Below are positions 37,154 through 46,350 of a stretch of DNA of 64,000 nucleotides, piece by piece. The stretch is from Aeromicrobium sp. CnD17-E (GTDB lineage: Bacteria > Actinomycetota > Actinomycetes > Propionibacteriales > Nocardioidaceae). The notes under the pieces are model-generated. The model was not told the origin of the DNA. It was given only the letters and a program-made list of their open reading frames with translations, and searched no databases. The translations under genes and the position numbers were made by a program. The stretch is from assembly GCF_024124745.1 (NCBI RefSeq), contig NZ_JAMXRU010000003.1, positions 17,523 to 81,522 of the forward strand, in the 5' to 3' direction. How positions within the stretch are numbered: the stretch's first letter is position 1; every line of letters begins with the position of its first letter.

Positions 37154-37778
37154 TCAGAGTCCGAGGTCGACGTACGCCTCGCCGCGGCCGAAGAGGTCGC
37201 TCAGCTCCAGCTGTCGGCCCTTGACCGCGTTCTTCGGGACGTCGAAGACGAGCACGCCGGTCTTGGGGACGTCGGGCTGCATGTCCTCGAAGATCAGTGC
37301 CTGGCCGTTCCCGGCGGCCGCGATCGTGCCGTCGGTGTCCGTCAAGTACTTCTTGCCGTTCGGGGCGACGAACTTCGCCGCGCTCTCGGAGAACGTCTTC
37401 GTCTCGTCCTTGGTGTTCTCGATGGTCAGCCGCACGACGACGTAGATGCTGTTCGCCTCCTGGGCGAGGAACTCGCCGCCGACGCTCGACTGTGCATTCA
37501 CGCTCTCGACCGTGTAGGTGGTGCCCTCGAGGCTGACCGCCTCGCCGACCTTTACCGGCTTCGCCTGGCTCACTTCGTCACCGCCCGCGGACACGCCGCC
37601 ACGGGTGGCCCCGCCGTCGCCCCCCGCCGCTGCCGAGCGCGGAGGCCACGATGATCACCCCGACGACGATCGCGGCGACCCACCGCTTCTTCTTGTACCA
37701 AGGGCGGGTGGCCTTCGCGTACGCCTAGGCGGCCTTGGCATCGGCCTTCGGGTTCGAACCGCGCTGGGTGTCGGACAT
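37154..37778 (-). pseudogene. Broken DUF4352 membrane protein gene
   Basis: Read from the ATG at 37778 the frame gives MSDTQRGSNPKADAKAA, then an in-frame TAG (37727-37725), then AYAKATRPWYKKKRWVAA and a membrane helix AIVVGVIIVASALGSG. At a run of six G (37625-37620) the frame shifts; dropping one G joins it to GDGGATRGGVSAGGDEV and the intact DUF4352 domain (37594-37154: VYVVVRLTIENTKDETKTF-type strands). Thus one nonsense mutation and one frameshift separate cytoplasmic tail, helix and domain that normally form one protein. A GTG at 37594 could still give a soluble 146-residue domain. Sequencing error could explain the G run but hardly the TAG as well. Confidence 0.75.
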
Positions 37779-38097
37779 GGTGGAATCCCCCGTCGTCGAG
37801 GTGCGAAGCCGTCACGCTAGGGGCTTCACCTCTGGGATCCCAGCGATTTCCCCGGCTCGAACGGACTACTCCGTCCGGCTCGACGGGACAGTCCGGCGCC
37901 GGTCCGGCGCCTCGCAGCCGCCGCCGGATATCTCTGCGTTGACCTCGCCTGGGCTACGTGAACGCAGAGGTATTCGTGCCGTCGACAACACCTCGGCAGC
38001 CAGGTTCGTGCCGAGCGTGGCCGCTGCCGAGCAGTCGGTGCCGTCTTCCTGCGGTCGCGGGCTCTTGTGGTCCATCGCGACCGACCACCGATGTACG
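37779..38097. other. 319-base gap without gene
   Basis: Boundary between the broken DUF4352 gene and the defence island. It contains a short direct repeat (GTCCGGCGCC at 37891 and 37902) and a small inverted repeat around CGGACTACTCCGTCCG, but no tRNA, attachment-site duplication, convincing promoter or coding frame that I can support. Confidence 0.5.
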
Positions 38098-39327
38098 TCA
38101 GTCGGAGGTCTCGCGCCCGGGCCGTCGATGCGGCCGTGGGATCGCACGAGCCCTGGAGGAGGCGCCGTGGCCCAGCGCCTTCGCGCGTTCACCCGTGGCT
38201 TCGACAGCACGCCCCCGAACCTGGTTGAACGCCTGTCCCCACCGACGAACCGCCAGCGCCTCGACCTCCTGACCGAGCGAGAGCGCTGCGTGGAACTCCC
38301 CAAGTGACGCGATGGCCGCGTTCCGCGCTGCGACGACCTCGGGCGACTTGCTCGGGTGACGGAGCACGCGATGGTTCGCGCGCTCGGCCGCCGCATCCAG
38401 CTGCAATACCAGCGCGCTCGTGACCCGACCGATCGCATCGCGCCGTTCCTGTCTCGACTCCTGCAGGGCCATGCGGTGCTGCTCGTGGTCCTCCGGCGAG
38501 TCCTCGAGAACTCTGGCGAGCTCGAGCACACCGACCTCCTCCTGCAGCTGAACAGTGCGCGCGAGGACGGACAACCACTCCTGGAGCTCTGCCGCCGTGG
38601 CCGTCGCAGCGTAGGCGAGCGGCCCGACACGTGCGGCGTCCTGCAGCTTTGCCGAGAGTCCGCGAACCTGCCGCAGCACGTACGCCTGGGTGCGCCCAAT
38701 CGCCATGGGCGCGTCGTCGATCTTCGACCACGTCACGTCGGAGACACGACCGATCCGAGCACTCAGCGCGTAGGCCTCCTCGACGGCCAGCTCGACACCA
38801 ACCAGGTCGGCCACGACGGCGTCGCGGTGAGCACACAGGACGTCGTCGACCTTGTCCTCGATGCGTTCGAGGTAGCCGGCGATCTCGTCCATGCTCTGCT
38901 TCATCGCCAGCTGCGCCATCACGCCGGCGAGCCCGGCCAGGGCGGCCGGATTGCGCAGCGATGCGGCGGGAGTCCTGGCGAACTGCACGAAGCCCTTGAT
39001 CCGCCCTGACTCGCCCTTGACGACCCCGGTCGAGAGCCCTGTGGCCTTGCTGTCGCGCAGGCCGTACTTCTTGACGAGCTCGACCGACTCCTCCGTGAGC
39101 TTGACCCAGCGGCCGAAGTTCTCCGCGATGGTGGACGCCGCCTGAGCACCGGAAGCGCCGACGGCGAGCACGCCGCCGGGTCCGGGCAACGACGTCGCCG
39201 ACCTCTCGAGACCTTCGGCGAGCAGAAACCTTTCCACAGCGGTTGCGGACCCGAGCACGGACAACCCCTCACCGTCGGAGACGAGCTCCACCTCGTCGTC
39301 GGCCGGACGCGCGACGTCGTCGCTCAT
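38098..39327 (-). CDS. Unknown helical protein in defence island
   Basis: 409 residues, ATG overlapping the stop of a helicase remnant (ATGA). I do not recognise a named family. The start EVELVSDGEGLSVLGSATAVERFLLAEGL looks like a small N-terminal alpha/beta domain seen in other actinobacterial unknowns. Residues 75-150 carry a Gly/Ala-rich, moderately hydrophobic stretch (ARTPAASLRNPAALAGLAGVMAQLAM). Residues 150-400 are long helices with heptad character (LERIEDKVDDVLCAHRDAV, LQEEVGVLELARVLEDS). No nuclease or ATPase motif. Its coupling to a helicase and to the Z1/MORC operon suggests a defence role; this is only context. Confidence 0.65.
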   Translation of the reverse strand: MSDDVARPADDEVELVSDGEGLSVLGSATAVERFLLAEGLERSATSLPGPGGVLAVGASGAQAASTIAENFGRWVKLTEESVELVKKYGLRDSKATGLSTGVVKGESGRIKGFVQFARTPAASLRNPAALAGLAGVMAQLAMKQSMDEIAGYLERIEDKVDDVLCAHRDAVVADLVGVELAVEEAYALSARIGRVSDVTWSKIDDAPMAIGRTQAYVLRQVRGLSAKLQDAARVGPLAYAATATAAELQEWLSVLARTVQLQEEVGVLELARVLEDSPEDHEQHRMALQESRQERRDAIGRVTSALVLQLDAAAERANHRVLRHPSKSPEVVAARNAAIASLGEFHAALSLGQEVEALAVRRWGQAFNQVRGRAVEATGERAKALGHGASSRARAIPRPHRRPGRETSD

Positions 39328-39678
39328 GCTGTCCCCCGGATCTTCTTGAGCACCGCCGGTCCGCCGACGGCTTCGATGTGGTCGGGATCGCCGCAGACGA
39401 CGTGCAGGTCGAGGCCGACGTAGAGGCGCTCCATGGCGCGCTCGCGGTCCGGCTCCTCGTTCAGGGCGAGGACGACGGCGGGGCGCTCGAGGCCCTTGAA
39501 GCCCATGACGTGGCCGCAGAACACCTGGTCCTCGTCCCAAGGAGTCCCAGTAGGTCTGCCAGCCGTCCTCCTGGCGAGCCTTCTGCTCGGGATGGCGAGG
39601 GCCCGTGGCGGCGAGGGCGAGGTCCGACGGCTGCCAGCCCTGCGCGAAGCGGGACGGCGAGACCTCGGTCCAGCGACC
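39324..39678 (-). pseudogene. Decayed C-terminus of a UvrD-like helicase
   Basis: Two reading frames together spell the C-terminal part of a superfamily 1 helicase of the NERD/UvrD-like kind: AQGWQPSDLALAATGPRHPEQ and DGWQTYWDS in one frame, then after a one-base slip near 39537 WDEDQVFCGHVMGFKGLERP and RLYVGLDLHVVCGDP in the other. The motif VI segment that normally reads YVGLSRARD-LVV is shortened, so residues are deleted as well. Nothing of the N-terminal Walker A half remains; the PD-(D/E)xK gene begins at once upstream. It retains a 4-base overlap with the next gene, a fossil of the original operon. Confidence 0.65.
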
Positions 39679-39730
39679 TGAGTCAGCGTGCACCGCTCCC
39701 CGTCCTCCAGCCGTCGTGACGGCCCCTCCG

Positions 39731-40699
39731 TCATGCACCGTGCGACCGCACCAATGCGGCGAGGCCGTGAGGGGCGCTCTCGGGCTGCACGTCGCTGCAG
39801 TCGGCCGTGAAGCTCACACCCGAGATCGCGTCAGGCACCTCTCCGACGCGCGGCACGGCAGGCGCGGGGAGGAACCTGAGCGACTGGATGGCTTGATCCT
39901 CGTCGAACCGGTGGTCGACGTGGCGAGCCCACTCGGCACCCAGGGTCTGTGCGACCACCTCGTGCACCCTCATCTGGCGGACCGGGTCGGTGTCGAGCAG
40001 GTTCTTCGTCCGGCTGATCAGGTCCTCGACCGAGGTGCCTGCGGCCGTCTCGGTCGTCGTGATCGACACAATCGTCACCGTCGCCCCGGGGACTGGCAAC
40101 AGCTGTTCGAGGGAGAAGATGTGCCGACGTCCCGTCCCGGTCGTGGTCTTGACCTCGAGCCGGCTGCCACTGGCCGCGAAGTCGAAGTTGTCGTACACGC
40201 TCGCGTGCCAGGCATCGACGAGCTCTGCCGGCGCCTCGCTCTCGCAGATGGTCAAGAGCTCGCCCCACAGTCCGAGCACGCTGCCACGAGGGTTCGGGCT
40301 GGCGTCGAACAGCCTGACCATCCGACGCATGGCGATGCTGACCTCGCCGGGGCCCGGCGACGAGCCGATAACTCGGACGAGGTTCGCCACGACCTGCAGG
40401 AAGGGCTCGAGATACTCCGCCTCTCCCAGGCGGAGCCGCACCAGTCCATACTCACCCTTCTCCGTGGAGCCATCCGGGTGACGGACCGAAAGCATGATGC
40501 TCGGATCGAGCGAGAGGCGCCAGAGCTGGGTCGGCGGTTCAGGACTCGTGTCCGCCGGAGTCAGAAGGACGACTGAATCATCCGCATCGCGGCCAATCTT
40601 GAAGCCGGGTGCACTCGCAACGTCGAGGACGTCAAAGCCTGGTTCCGCACCCGGCTTGATGCTGTTGAGCGCCTCGACGAGCTCTTCACCGGTCGTCAC
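39731..40699 (-). CDS. PD-(D/E)xK motif protein (DUF4420)
   Basis: 322 residues from a GTG overlapping the Z1 gene stop (GTGA). It belongs to the PD-(D/E)xK family DUF4420: FDASPNPRGSVLGLWGELLT (N-terminal catalytic Glu region, about 132-150) and AASGSRLEVKTTTGTGRRH (about 175-193), where D/E-x-K is the nuclease signature. Expected to be the restriction nuclease of the MORC/Z1 type defence module. It is the third gene of the operon MORC-Z1-DUF4420. Confidence 0.82.
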   Translation of the reverse strand: MTTGEELVEALNSIKPGAEPGFDVLDVASAPGFKIGRDADDSVVLLTPADTSPEPPTQLWRLSLDPSIMLSVRHPDGSTEKGEYGLVRLRLGEAEYLEPFLQVVANLVRVIGSSPGPGEVSIAMRRMVRLFDASPNPRGSVLGLWGELLTICESEAPAELVDAWHASVYDNFDFAASGSRLEVKTTTGTGRRHIFSLEQLLPVPGATVTIVSITTTETAAGTSVEDLISRTKNLLDTDPVRQMRVHEVVAQTLGAEWARHVDHRFDEDQAIQSLRFLPAPAVPRVGEVPDAISGVSFTADCSDVQPESAPHGLAALVRSHGA

Positions 40700-42915
40700 A
40701 GCTCGTCATCCAGCTGCACCAGGGCGCCGCCGGCCAGCTCCTTCGGGAGCCGGAAGGTGAGGCCGATCCCCTTCCAACTGGTGCCGCACGGGTCACCGTC
40801 CCTGCCTCTCACGTCGTGGACCTGGAGGCTGAAGCGGTCTTGGGTGAAGAACACCTTGTCACCCTCGTAGGGCCCCTTGGGCGCGCGACCCTGCTGCAGG
40901 TTCGACACCGACCTGCAGTCGCTGGTGAGCGATCGCGCACGTGATTTCAGGTCATCCATCAGGTACACGTCGGCCATGAGGTCTGGATCATCGTCAGCAC
41001 GCGCCTTGAGCACGAGGCACAGCTGCTGCAGCAGCACCCGGTCACCAAGGTCGCCCTTCCAGTCGACCAGCAGCTCCTCCAGGAGCTCAGACAGCGAGAC
41101 AGAGAACACGGTGTGCTTGGTCGGCCTCGGATCGCGCTCATCGACCACCTTGACTGCAGCACGGTGCAGCAAGAATCCGTCCAGACGCTCCCGGTTCGCC
41201 GCGGCGCCGGCTCCCAGCTTGCCGATCCTGTCGACGGCAGTCCATGCGTCCGGCTTGAACCGACCGTGCAGGAACGGGATGTCGATGACGGCCCGTCGCG
41301 TGGCCTTGAAGAGGGGGTCGAGCAACATCTTGCGGGTCCAGTCCTTCAGCGGCGTACCCTCCTGCTCGGCCTTGCCCAGCTCCGCGCGAAGATGCTCCTC
41401 GTGCTCGACGTAGTGCTCGTAGGAGTCCGCGAGGCTGGCCGGCAGCCACGCCCGACACAGGTCACCGTAAGCCGCCTTGTAGCCGAAGAATCGAGCGCGC
41501 TGCTGGATCGTGTCAGCGTTGCCAATCCCGATGCCTCGAGGCATGTAGGTGACTGCAAGTCCTTCGATCGTGAATCCTCGGTCGAGCTTGTTGCCACCGA
41601 TGACGATCCAGGTCGGCGCAGTCGCCCAGTTGAGATCTCCTGCGTTGGCTGCGTTCGAGTTGATGACTCGAACTTCTGTAGCCCCCATCCACCAGTGGAT
41701 CGACGCCATCAGCTCATCGAGCGGCGGCACGTCGCGCTCAGTCGAAGAGACCAGGTCGTCGTACGCCGGCTTGAAGTAGGTGGCGACCAGCTCGTCTCGG
41801 TCGATGCTGGGCGTGGCCAGCAGGTCGGCCCACTGTGACCGCAGTGCAGTGACGAACTGGCCGTAGAGGCTGTGCAGCTCCGTCCCATGGGAGGGGTGGA
41901 CGAGCATCGAGATCATTCGCTCCGGCGGGAGCATGGTCTTGGCCAGGTAGAACGTCGCGAAGGCGGACTTGAGCGACTCGGGAGGCTCGAGCGCACCCGC
42001 ATCGAGCGCGCCTGACACCTCGGCGTCACTCATGACGTGCACGAAGGACGCTCGTCGCTCGTCGAAGAAGTACTTGCCGCCCGTGTATCCGGGGCCCGGC
42101 GTCAAGACGTTGACGTGGTCGGGCGAGAGCGCGTCTGCGAGGTTGATCAGAAGCGGAGCCTGTGGCGTGGCGGTGTACATCACGTAAGAGCTCTTCGGCG
42201 CAGCGTCGCGCAGGCTCAGGATGGACGAGTAGGTCGGCGTCTCGCCCTTCACCCCATCCACCACCCTCGCGGCGTTCATGCCTGCTTGATCCGCCTCGTC
42301 GTCGATGACTAGGACGGGAAGAGTCTCGATGGGCACCCCGTGCGACCCCAGCATCGCCAGAAGATCGCGCACCTTGTCGATCCTGTTGGTGTTCTTCATG
42401 ACGGTGATGACCGTCGTCTGCCTGAACATCTCCGGCGCAGCTGGGTTCAGCATCGTCTTGATCTTGGTTGCCAACGTGTTCGCCTGGGCAGACGTCGCCT
42501 CAGGATTGCTGAGCAGGTACCAGGGGCTCATCCCCTCCCGCTCCACACGCAAGTCATCGATCAGGCGCGCCGCGGTCTGGTCATGGAGACTGATCTTGGT
42601 GCCGGCGAGGAGGACCACCAGGGCAAAACCGTTGTCCCTCGCCATCGCCGTCAACGCCGTGAAGGAAAGCGTCTTGCCGCTCTGGACGTAGCCCACCACC
42701 AGGCCCGTCCGCGGCTGGGGCGTAGGAGCCGAGGGGTCGACGCAGCGTGCAAGGATCTTTCGTGTCTGGGTGAGCACCTGCGCCCGAGTCATGTCGTCAG
42801 CGAGCGCCTTGTCGACGAGGGCGTTCGTCTCAGGGCCGACGACGGGTTCCCACGTCGAAAGAGGATCGGTCGGGCCTGCGGGGACGATGTCGACGTGCTG
42901 AGGGTCTTGGGTCAT
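40696..42915 (-). CDS. Z1 domain ATPase/helicase
   Basis: 739 residues. Superfamily 2-like ATPase with Walker A VVGYVQSGKTLSF (75-82 core), Walker B LPVLVIDDEADQAG (about 213) and the Z1 domain: SSYVMYTATPQAPLLINLAD, PPERMISMLVHPSH, APTWIVIGGNKLDRGFTIEGL, TYMPRGIGIGNADTIQQRARFFGYK. Z1 proteins occur with MORC ATPases, C5 methylases, Vsr nucleases and DUF4420 nucleases in restriction-modification loci, exactly the set present here. It probably moves along DNA for the nuclease. Eight bases separate it from the MORC gene upstream. Confidence 0.9.
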   Translation of the reverse strand: MTQDPQHVDIVPAGPTDPLSTWEPVVGPETNALVDKALADDMTRAQVLTQTRKILARCVDPSAPTPQPRTGLVVGYVQSGKTLSFTALTAMARDNGFALVVLLAGTKISLHDQTAARLIDDLRVEREGMSPWYLLSNPEATSAQANTLATKIKTMLNPAAPEMFRQTTVITVMKNTNRIDKVRDLLAMLGSHGVPIETLPVLVIDDEADQAGMNAARVVDGVKGETPTYSSILSLRDAAPKSSYVMYTATPQAPLLINLADALSPDHVNVLTPGPGYTGGKYFFDERRASFVHVMSDAEVSGALDAGALEPPESLKSAFATFYLAKTMLPPERMISMLVHPSHGTELHSLYGQFVTALRSQWADLLATPSIDRDELVATYFKPAYDDLVSSTERDVPPLDELMASIHWWMGATEVRVINSNAANAGDLNWATAPTWIVIGGNKLDRGFTIEGLAVTYMPRGIGIGNADTIQQRARFFGYKAAYGDLCRAWLPASLADSYEHYVEHEEHLRAELGKAEQEGTPLKDWTRKMLLDPLFKATRRAVIDIPFLHGRFKPDAWTAVDRIGKLGAGAAANRERLDGFLLHRAAVKVVDERDPRPTKHTVFSVSLSELLEELLVDWKGDLGDRVLLQQLCLVLKARADDDPDLMADVYLMDDLKSRARSLTSDCRSVSNLQQGRAPKGPYEGDKVFFTQDRFSLQVHDVRGRDGDPCGTSWKGIGLTFRLPKELAGGALVQLDDEL

Positions 42916-42923
42916 GGTGGACC

Positions 42924-44462
42924 TCACGCCTTCGAGGAGAGATAGGTGCGCAGTAGCGCGTTGGCATTTCTGATCACGAGGCCGGGGAGGCTGGCGCCCC
43001 CTGCGCGCGCGATCGCCTGTCCGAGGCCGAGCGCGATGGCCACGCGCCACACGGGCTCCAGCTGGTCGCCAGGCAGCTCGCAGTAAGCGCGCATGAACGG
43101 GTGGGCCTGGTTGACCTTGATGACGACCTCGGGCTCGACGCCGCCGTACTCCCTCACGGTGATCCAGTCCTGGTTCGCCTCGTCAGCCACGAGCTGGAAC
43201 GACACCTTCCAGGTCTTGCCATCGACGTCCATGACGAGCTCCCGGTCCGCCTGCAACATCTCGGACGCGGACGGCTCAACCGGAGCCGCCTCGTTGTCTG
43301 GTCCGGGAGGGACCACCACGACCTTCGCTGTCCCGGAGCCAGGATCGATCTCGCCGAAGGAGCGGATGATGTTGTCGAGCAGGTCACGCGCGACGGCCGG
43401 CGGCGCGGGCGGCACGGTTCGCGAACGGTAGTTCTCGGCCTGCTTTAGCAAGGGCATTGGCTCGCGGTCGAGCTCGGCCTTGAGTGCGCGGAGGAACTCG
43501 TCCTCCTCGTCGTACCAGACCAAGGCGTCCTTGGTGTACGTGACGTTGAAGTCGTCCATGTGCATCTCACCGAAGACGCGCTGCGAGCGGAAGCTGTTGG
43601 ACCGGCCAAAGATCTCCTCGGGACGGAAGGTCTCCTCGCCGGCACCGGACACGACCTTGTTGCGGTAAAAGAGGGCGATGCCGGCGGTGGCCGTCGCTCC
43701 GCGCTCGCGGATCCCGACAAAGCCCTTGACCCTGCGGCCCGACTCAAGCCGCAGGTCGACATCCTTGCGCCACACCACCGGTTCGGAGTCGGGGTGCTTG
43801 TAGTGCGGAGCCTCGAGGACTGGCGGCTCCTCGAACACGAGAGGATCGCCGTTAAAGGTGATGAGCACGTCGTCGTTGCGGATGAACTGCCGGTAGATGC
43901 CCCCGAGATACTCGCGGATCTTTGCGAGCGTCTTGGTCTGCGGCACGCGGTAGAGGCCCTCCATGCGGACCTCCGTGAAGTGGGCCTGCGCGGCTTCTGC
44001 CGACTCGACCACCACGAGCGTCTCGTCCCGCGACTCTACAATGGCCGGCACGTCGAAGGAGACCTCTCGCGTCGTGTGCTCTCCCAGGTTGGACGAGCGG
44101 ACGGACCATCGGCGCGCGAACCAGCAGCATGCAGCCTTCATGCCGACGCCGAACTGGGAGAGGCCGCTCTGGTCAGCCGGCGGGTCCGCGACGCGGAAGG
44201 CGCGCGGCCAGTCGACCGAGGAGATGCCGGCTGCGTTGTCGCGCACGGCGATGGACCCACCGTCGGCCTTGTCCACCTGGATCTCGATCCGGAGCTGGTA
44301 GGAGACTCCGTCGACATCGCGCAGCGCGTCGCGGTTCGCCACATAGCTCTGGATCGCGTTGTCGACGAGCTCGCCCAGTGCGTACCACGGCTGGTACTTC
44401 ATGTGGGGGAAGAGGTTCAGCATGCCGACGCCCGGTCGGATGCTGATGCTGCCGCAGTCCAT
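42924..44462 (-). CDS. MORC-like GHKL ATPase
   Basis: 512 residues, ribosome site AAGGAGACC. GHKL ATPase of the bacterial MORC/MutL-related kind: N box WYALGELVDNAIQSY (Glu/Asn for Mg-ATP), G1 AVRDNAAGISSVDW, G2 region GLSQFGVGMKAACCWFA, then a transducer-like S5 domain (VDLRLESGRRVKGFVGIRER, VTYTKDALVWYDEEDEF). C-terminal 150 residues are family-specific. In known systems it is thought to remodel or clamp DNA to license cleavage. First gene of the operon; it is divergent from the small conserved gene at 44564. Confidence 0.88.
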   Translation of the reverse strand: MDCGSISIRPGVGMLNLFPHMKYQPWYALGELVDNAIQSYVANRDALRDVDGVSYQLRIEIQVDKADGGSIAVRDNAAGISSVDWPRAFRVADPPADQSGLSQFGVGMKAACCWFARRWSVRSSNLGEHTTREVSFDVPAIVESRDETLVVVESAEAAQAHFTEVRMEGLYRVPQTKTLAKIREYLGGIYRQFIRNDDVLITFNGDPLVFEEPPVLEAPHYKHPDSEPVVWRKDVDLRLESGRRVKGFVGIRERGATATAGIALFYRNKVVSGAGEETFRPEEIFGRSNSFRSQRVFGEMHMDDFNVTYTKDALVWYDEEDEFLRALKAELDREPMPLLKQAENYRSRTVPPAPPAVARDLLDNIIRSFGEIDPGSGTAKVVVVPPGPDNEAAPVEPSASEMLQADRELVMDVDGKTWKVSFQLVADEANQDWITVREYGGVEPEVVIKVNQAHPFMRAYCELPGDQLEPVWRVAIALGLGQAIARAGGASLPGLVIRNANALLRTYLSSKA

Positions 44463-44563
44463 GGTCTCCTTCGGTACGTGGCTATGCCGGGAGCATAGGA
44501 GGACGCCGTGACGTTTCTCGACATTCAACCAAAACAAGCGGCCCGCGTGGCTACGATCAACCG

Positions 44564-44800
44564 ATGGCTCTCCTTCGGAACCTGCACGCGACCTCTGCCG
44601 AACGGAACTCCCTGCACGTCGAGACTGACGGTGGCTGGCGCACGTTCGTCGTGGACGGGCGTCGCCTGCTGCAGATCGATACGTACGGGAGCGATGAACG
44701 TATTCGAGCGGGACATGTCAGCCAGTCCATCCAGCTTGATGAGGCGCGAGCGAAGCAAGTGCTCGACATCATTCGTCAGAGCTTCCCGAGCATCGAGTAG
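44564..44800 (+). CDS. Small conserved protein in restriction locus
   Basis: 78 residues. Starts MALLRNLHATSAERNSLHVE and continues RRLLQIDTYGSDERI and HVSQSIQLDEARAKQVLDII. The same kind of short protein turns up beside restriction-modification and other defence genes in many genomes; no function is established to my knowledge. It is all beta-strand then one C-terminal helix. It is divergent from the MORC gene, 101 bases apart, and precedes the endonuclease gene by 212 bases. Confidence 0.75.
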   Translation: MALLRNLHATSAERNSLHVETDGGWRTFVVDGRRLLQIDTYGSDERIRAGHVSQSIQLDEARAKQVLDIIRQSFPSIE

Positions 44801-45012
44801 CCCCGCCGCGCTCCACCCCCTGGACCGCCGGAGTCGCCGCCGTCGCACAACGACAACGACCTCTCCTGCCCCTCGCCTCGCGGCTAAGACTCCGTGTCGC
44901 TCGCGCACCACGGTCCTTGCGTGGTGCCGCCACGCCGCGCCAATGGCGTGGGTCCCGGTCGGGCCTGTTTCATCAACAGCCGCCGTCTCTTCAACGCCTT
45001 TCCGGAGGACCG

Positions 45013-46350
45013 ATGCTTAGGATCGCCAGCGTGAACGACTTCGTCCCGGCGGACAGCAAGCTTGAGGCCGTCACCCGAATCAGCGCTCTCGTCGGCGCAC
45101 CTCCTGAGACCCTGGGCCCCGGGAGCAAGGAGCGCAAGAGCCTGCTCGAGGGCCTCGTCGCCGGGCTGAGTCTTTCGATGGACCCCCGTCTCGACAAGCA
45201 CCAGCTTGCCGAGGAGGTCGCATGCGCTCTGGGCATGGCGTGGACTCCAGACTGCACGTCTTCGGGCCAGACAATCACCCTCGTCGGCTTGAACAGGCTG
45301 CTGAGCGGGGTTCATCGCGAAGTCGGTCGACGTGCGCGTCGGGCGGATGCTTCCACAGCTCCCCTTCCTGCACGGAGCAAGATGGAGGCGGTGGCCCGGA
45401 TCAGCTCTCTCACCGACGGCCCTCCACAGACCCTGGGCCCCGGGAGCAAGGAGCGGAAGTCCGTCCTCGTCGACCTGGCAGATGGCCTCGGCTCTACCGT
45501 CGACCGATCACTCCCCAAGCCTGCCTTGGCCGAGGCCATCGTCCGCGAGCTGGGAGGGTCGTGGGACGACTCCTGCTGGTCATCGGGACAGACCATCACG
45601 CTCGAGGGACTGAACAGGGTGCTTGACGCCGCGGAGAGGGCGCTTCGTAGCGACCCTGAACGGGCTCGCGGCGCCTTCAGCACCGCCGAGAAGGAGGCAC
45701 GCGCCCTCCTGGCCGTCATCGCTGATGCCCTTCCAAACCACATGGACGGGCGGGCATCTGTGCAGGAGATGTGGGAAGCGGAGTCTGCTCATTGGGCGCA
45801 GGACGAATGGAGAGGCTTCTACTTCGAGCACCTCGTCCTGCCGATGCTGGTCAACACCTTCGGCGGTGGGCCGAAGGTGTTCGGCAGGACTGTGTTCGAC
45901 TACAGCCTCACCGAGGTGTGGGACCTCAAGTGCCACGGTGACGACTCCCCCGAAGCCATCCTCAATGCGACGGAGGCCATCGAAGCCTGCGTCGAAGACG
46001 GCGGCTTCGGCGTGCTGGTGCTCGAGGGCACTACTGAGTTCGACCAGGGCGACTTTCGTCAGTGGCAGCGGGACTTCAGGCGGGACAAGGGCCGGACGCC
46101 GGCAACACGAGCACACCCTCCCGCCTACGAGCGGAAGTCCAAGACAGGTTTCACGCCAAAGCGTCTCGACGCCTTCTACTTCGCCGACCGAAGCGTCCTC
46201 AAGGAAGCCGTCGAGCAGCGAGTGCTCGTCGTGATGGCGCAGGGCCGCCAGACGGACGGCTCGCCGCGCGGCACGAAGTACAAGCTCAACACCTCCAGGG
46301 CGGCGGGGTCGAGGTTCCACATTGCAGAGCAGGTGCTTACGGAGCAGTGA
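45013..46350 (+). CDS. Restriction endonuclease with duplicated N-terminal module
   Basis: 445 residues, ATG after CCGGAGGACCG. Two copies of an 85-residue module (about 15-100 and 122-207) share ETLGPGSKERKS/QTLGPGSKERKS and SSGQTITLVGLNRLL/SSGQTITLEGLNRVL. The C-terminal half (about 250-445) has EWRGFYFEHLVLPMLV, then VFDYSLTEVWDLKCHGD (around 296-312), where Asp and D-L-K fit a PD-(D/E)xK nuclease, and YERKSKTGFTPKRLDAFYF near the end. It is coupled to vsr (stop and start share one base, TGATG) and lies opposite dcm, so it is the probable cleaving partner of the methylase. Recognition site unknown. Confidence 0.78.
   Translation: MLRIASVNDFVPADSKLEAVTRISALVGAPPETLGPGSKERKSLLEGLVAGLSLSMDPRLDKHQLAEEVACALGMAWTPDCTSSGQTITLVGLNRLLSGVHREVGRRARRADASTAPLPARSKMEAVARISSLTDGPPQTLGPGSKERKSVLVDLADGLGSTVDRSLPKPALAEAIVRELGGSWDDSCWSSGQTITLEGLNRVLDAAERALRSDPERARGAFSTAEKEARALLAVIADALPNHMDGRASVQEMWEAESAHWAQDEWRGFYFEHLVLPMLVNTFGGGPKVFGRTVFDYSLTEVWDLKCHGDDSPEAILNATEAIEACVEDGGFGVLVLEGTTEFDQGDFRQWQRDFRRDKGRTPATRAHPPAYERKSKTGFTPKRLDAFYFADRSVLKEAVEQRVLVVMAQGRQTDGSPRGTKYKLNTSRAAGSRFHIAEQVLTEQ

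Noticed and set aside
37570..37815. 81-codon minus-strand frame
   Set aside because: It runs in a different frame across the broken DUF4352 gene, whose membrane helix and start are recognisable in another frame.
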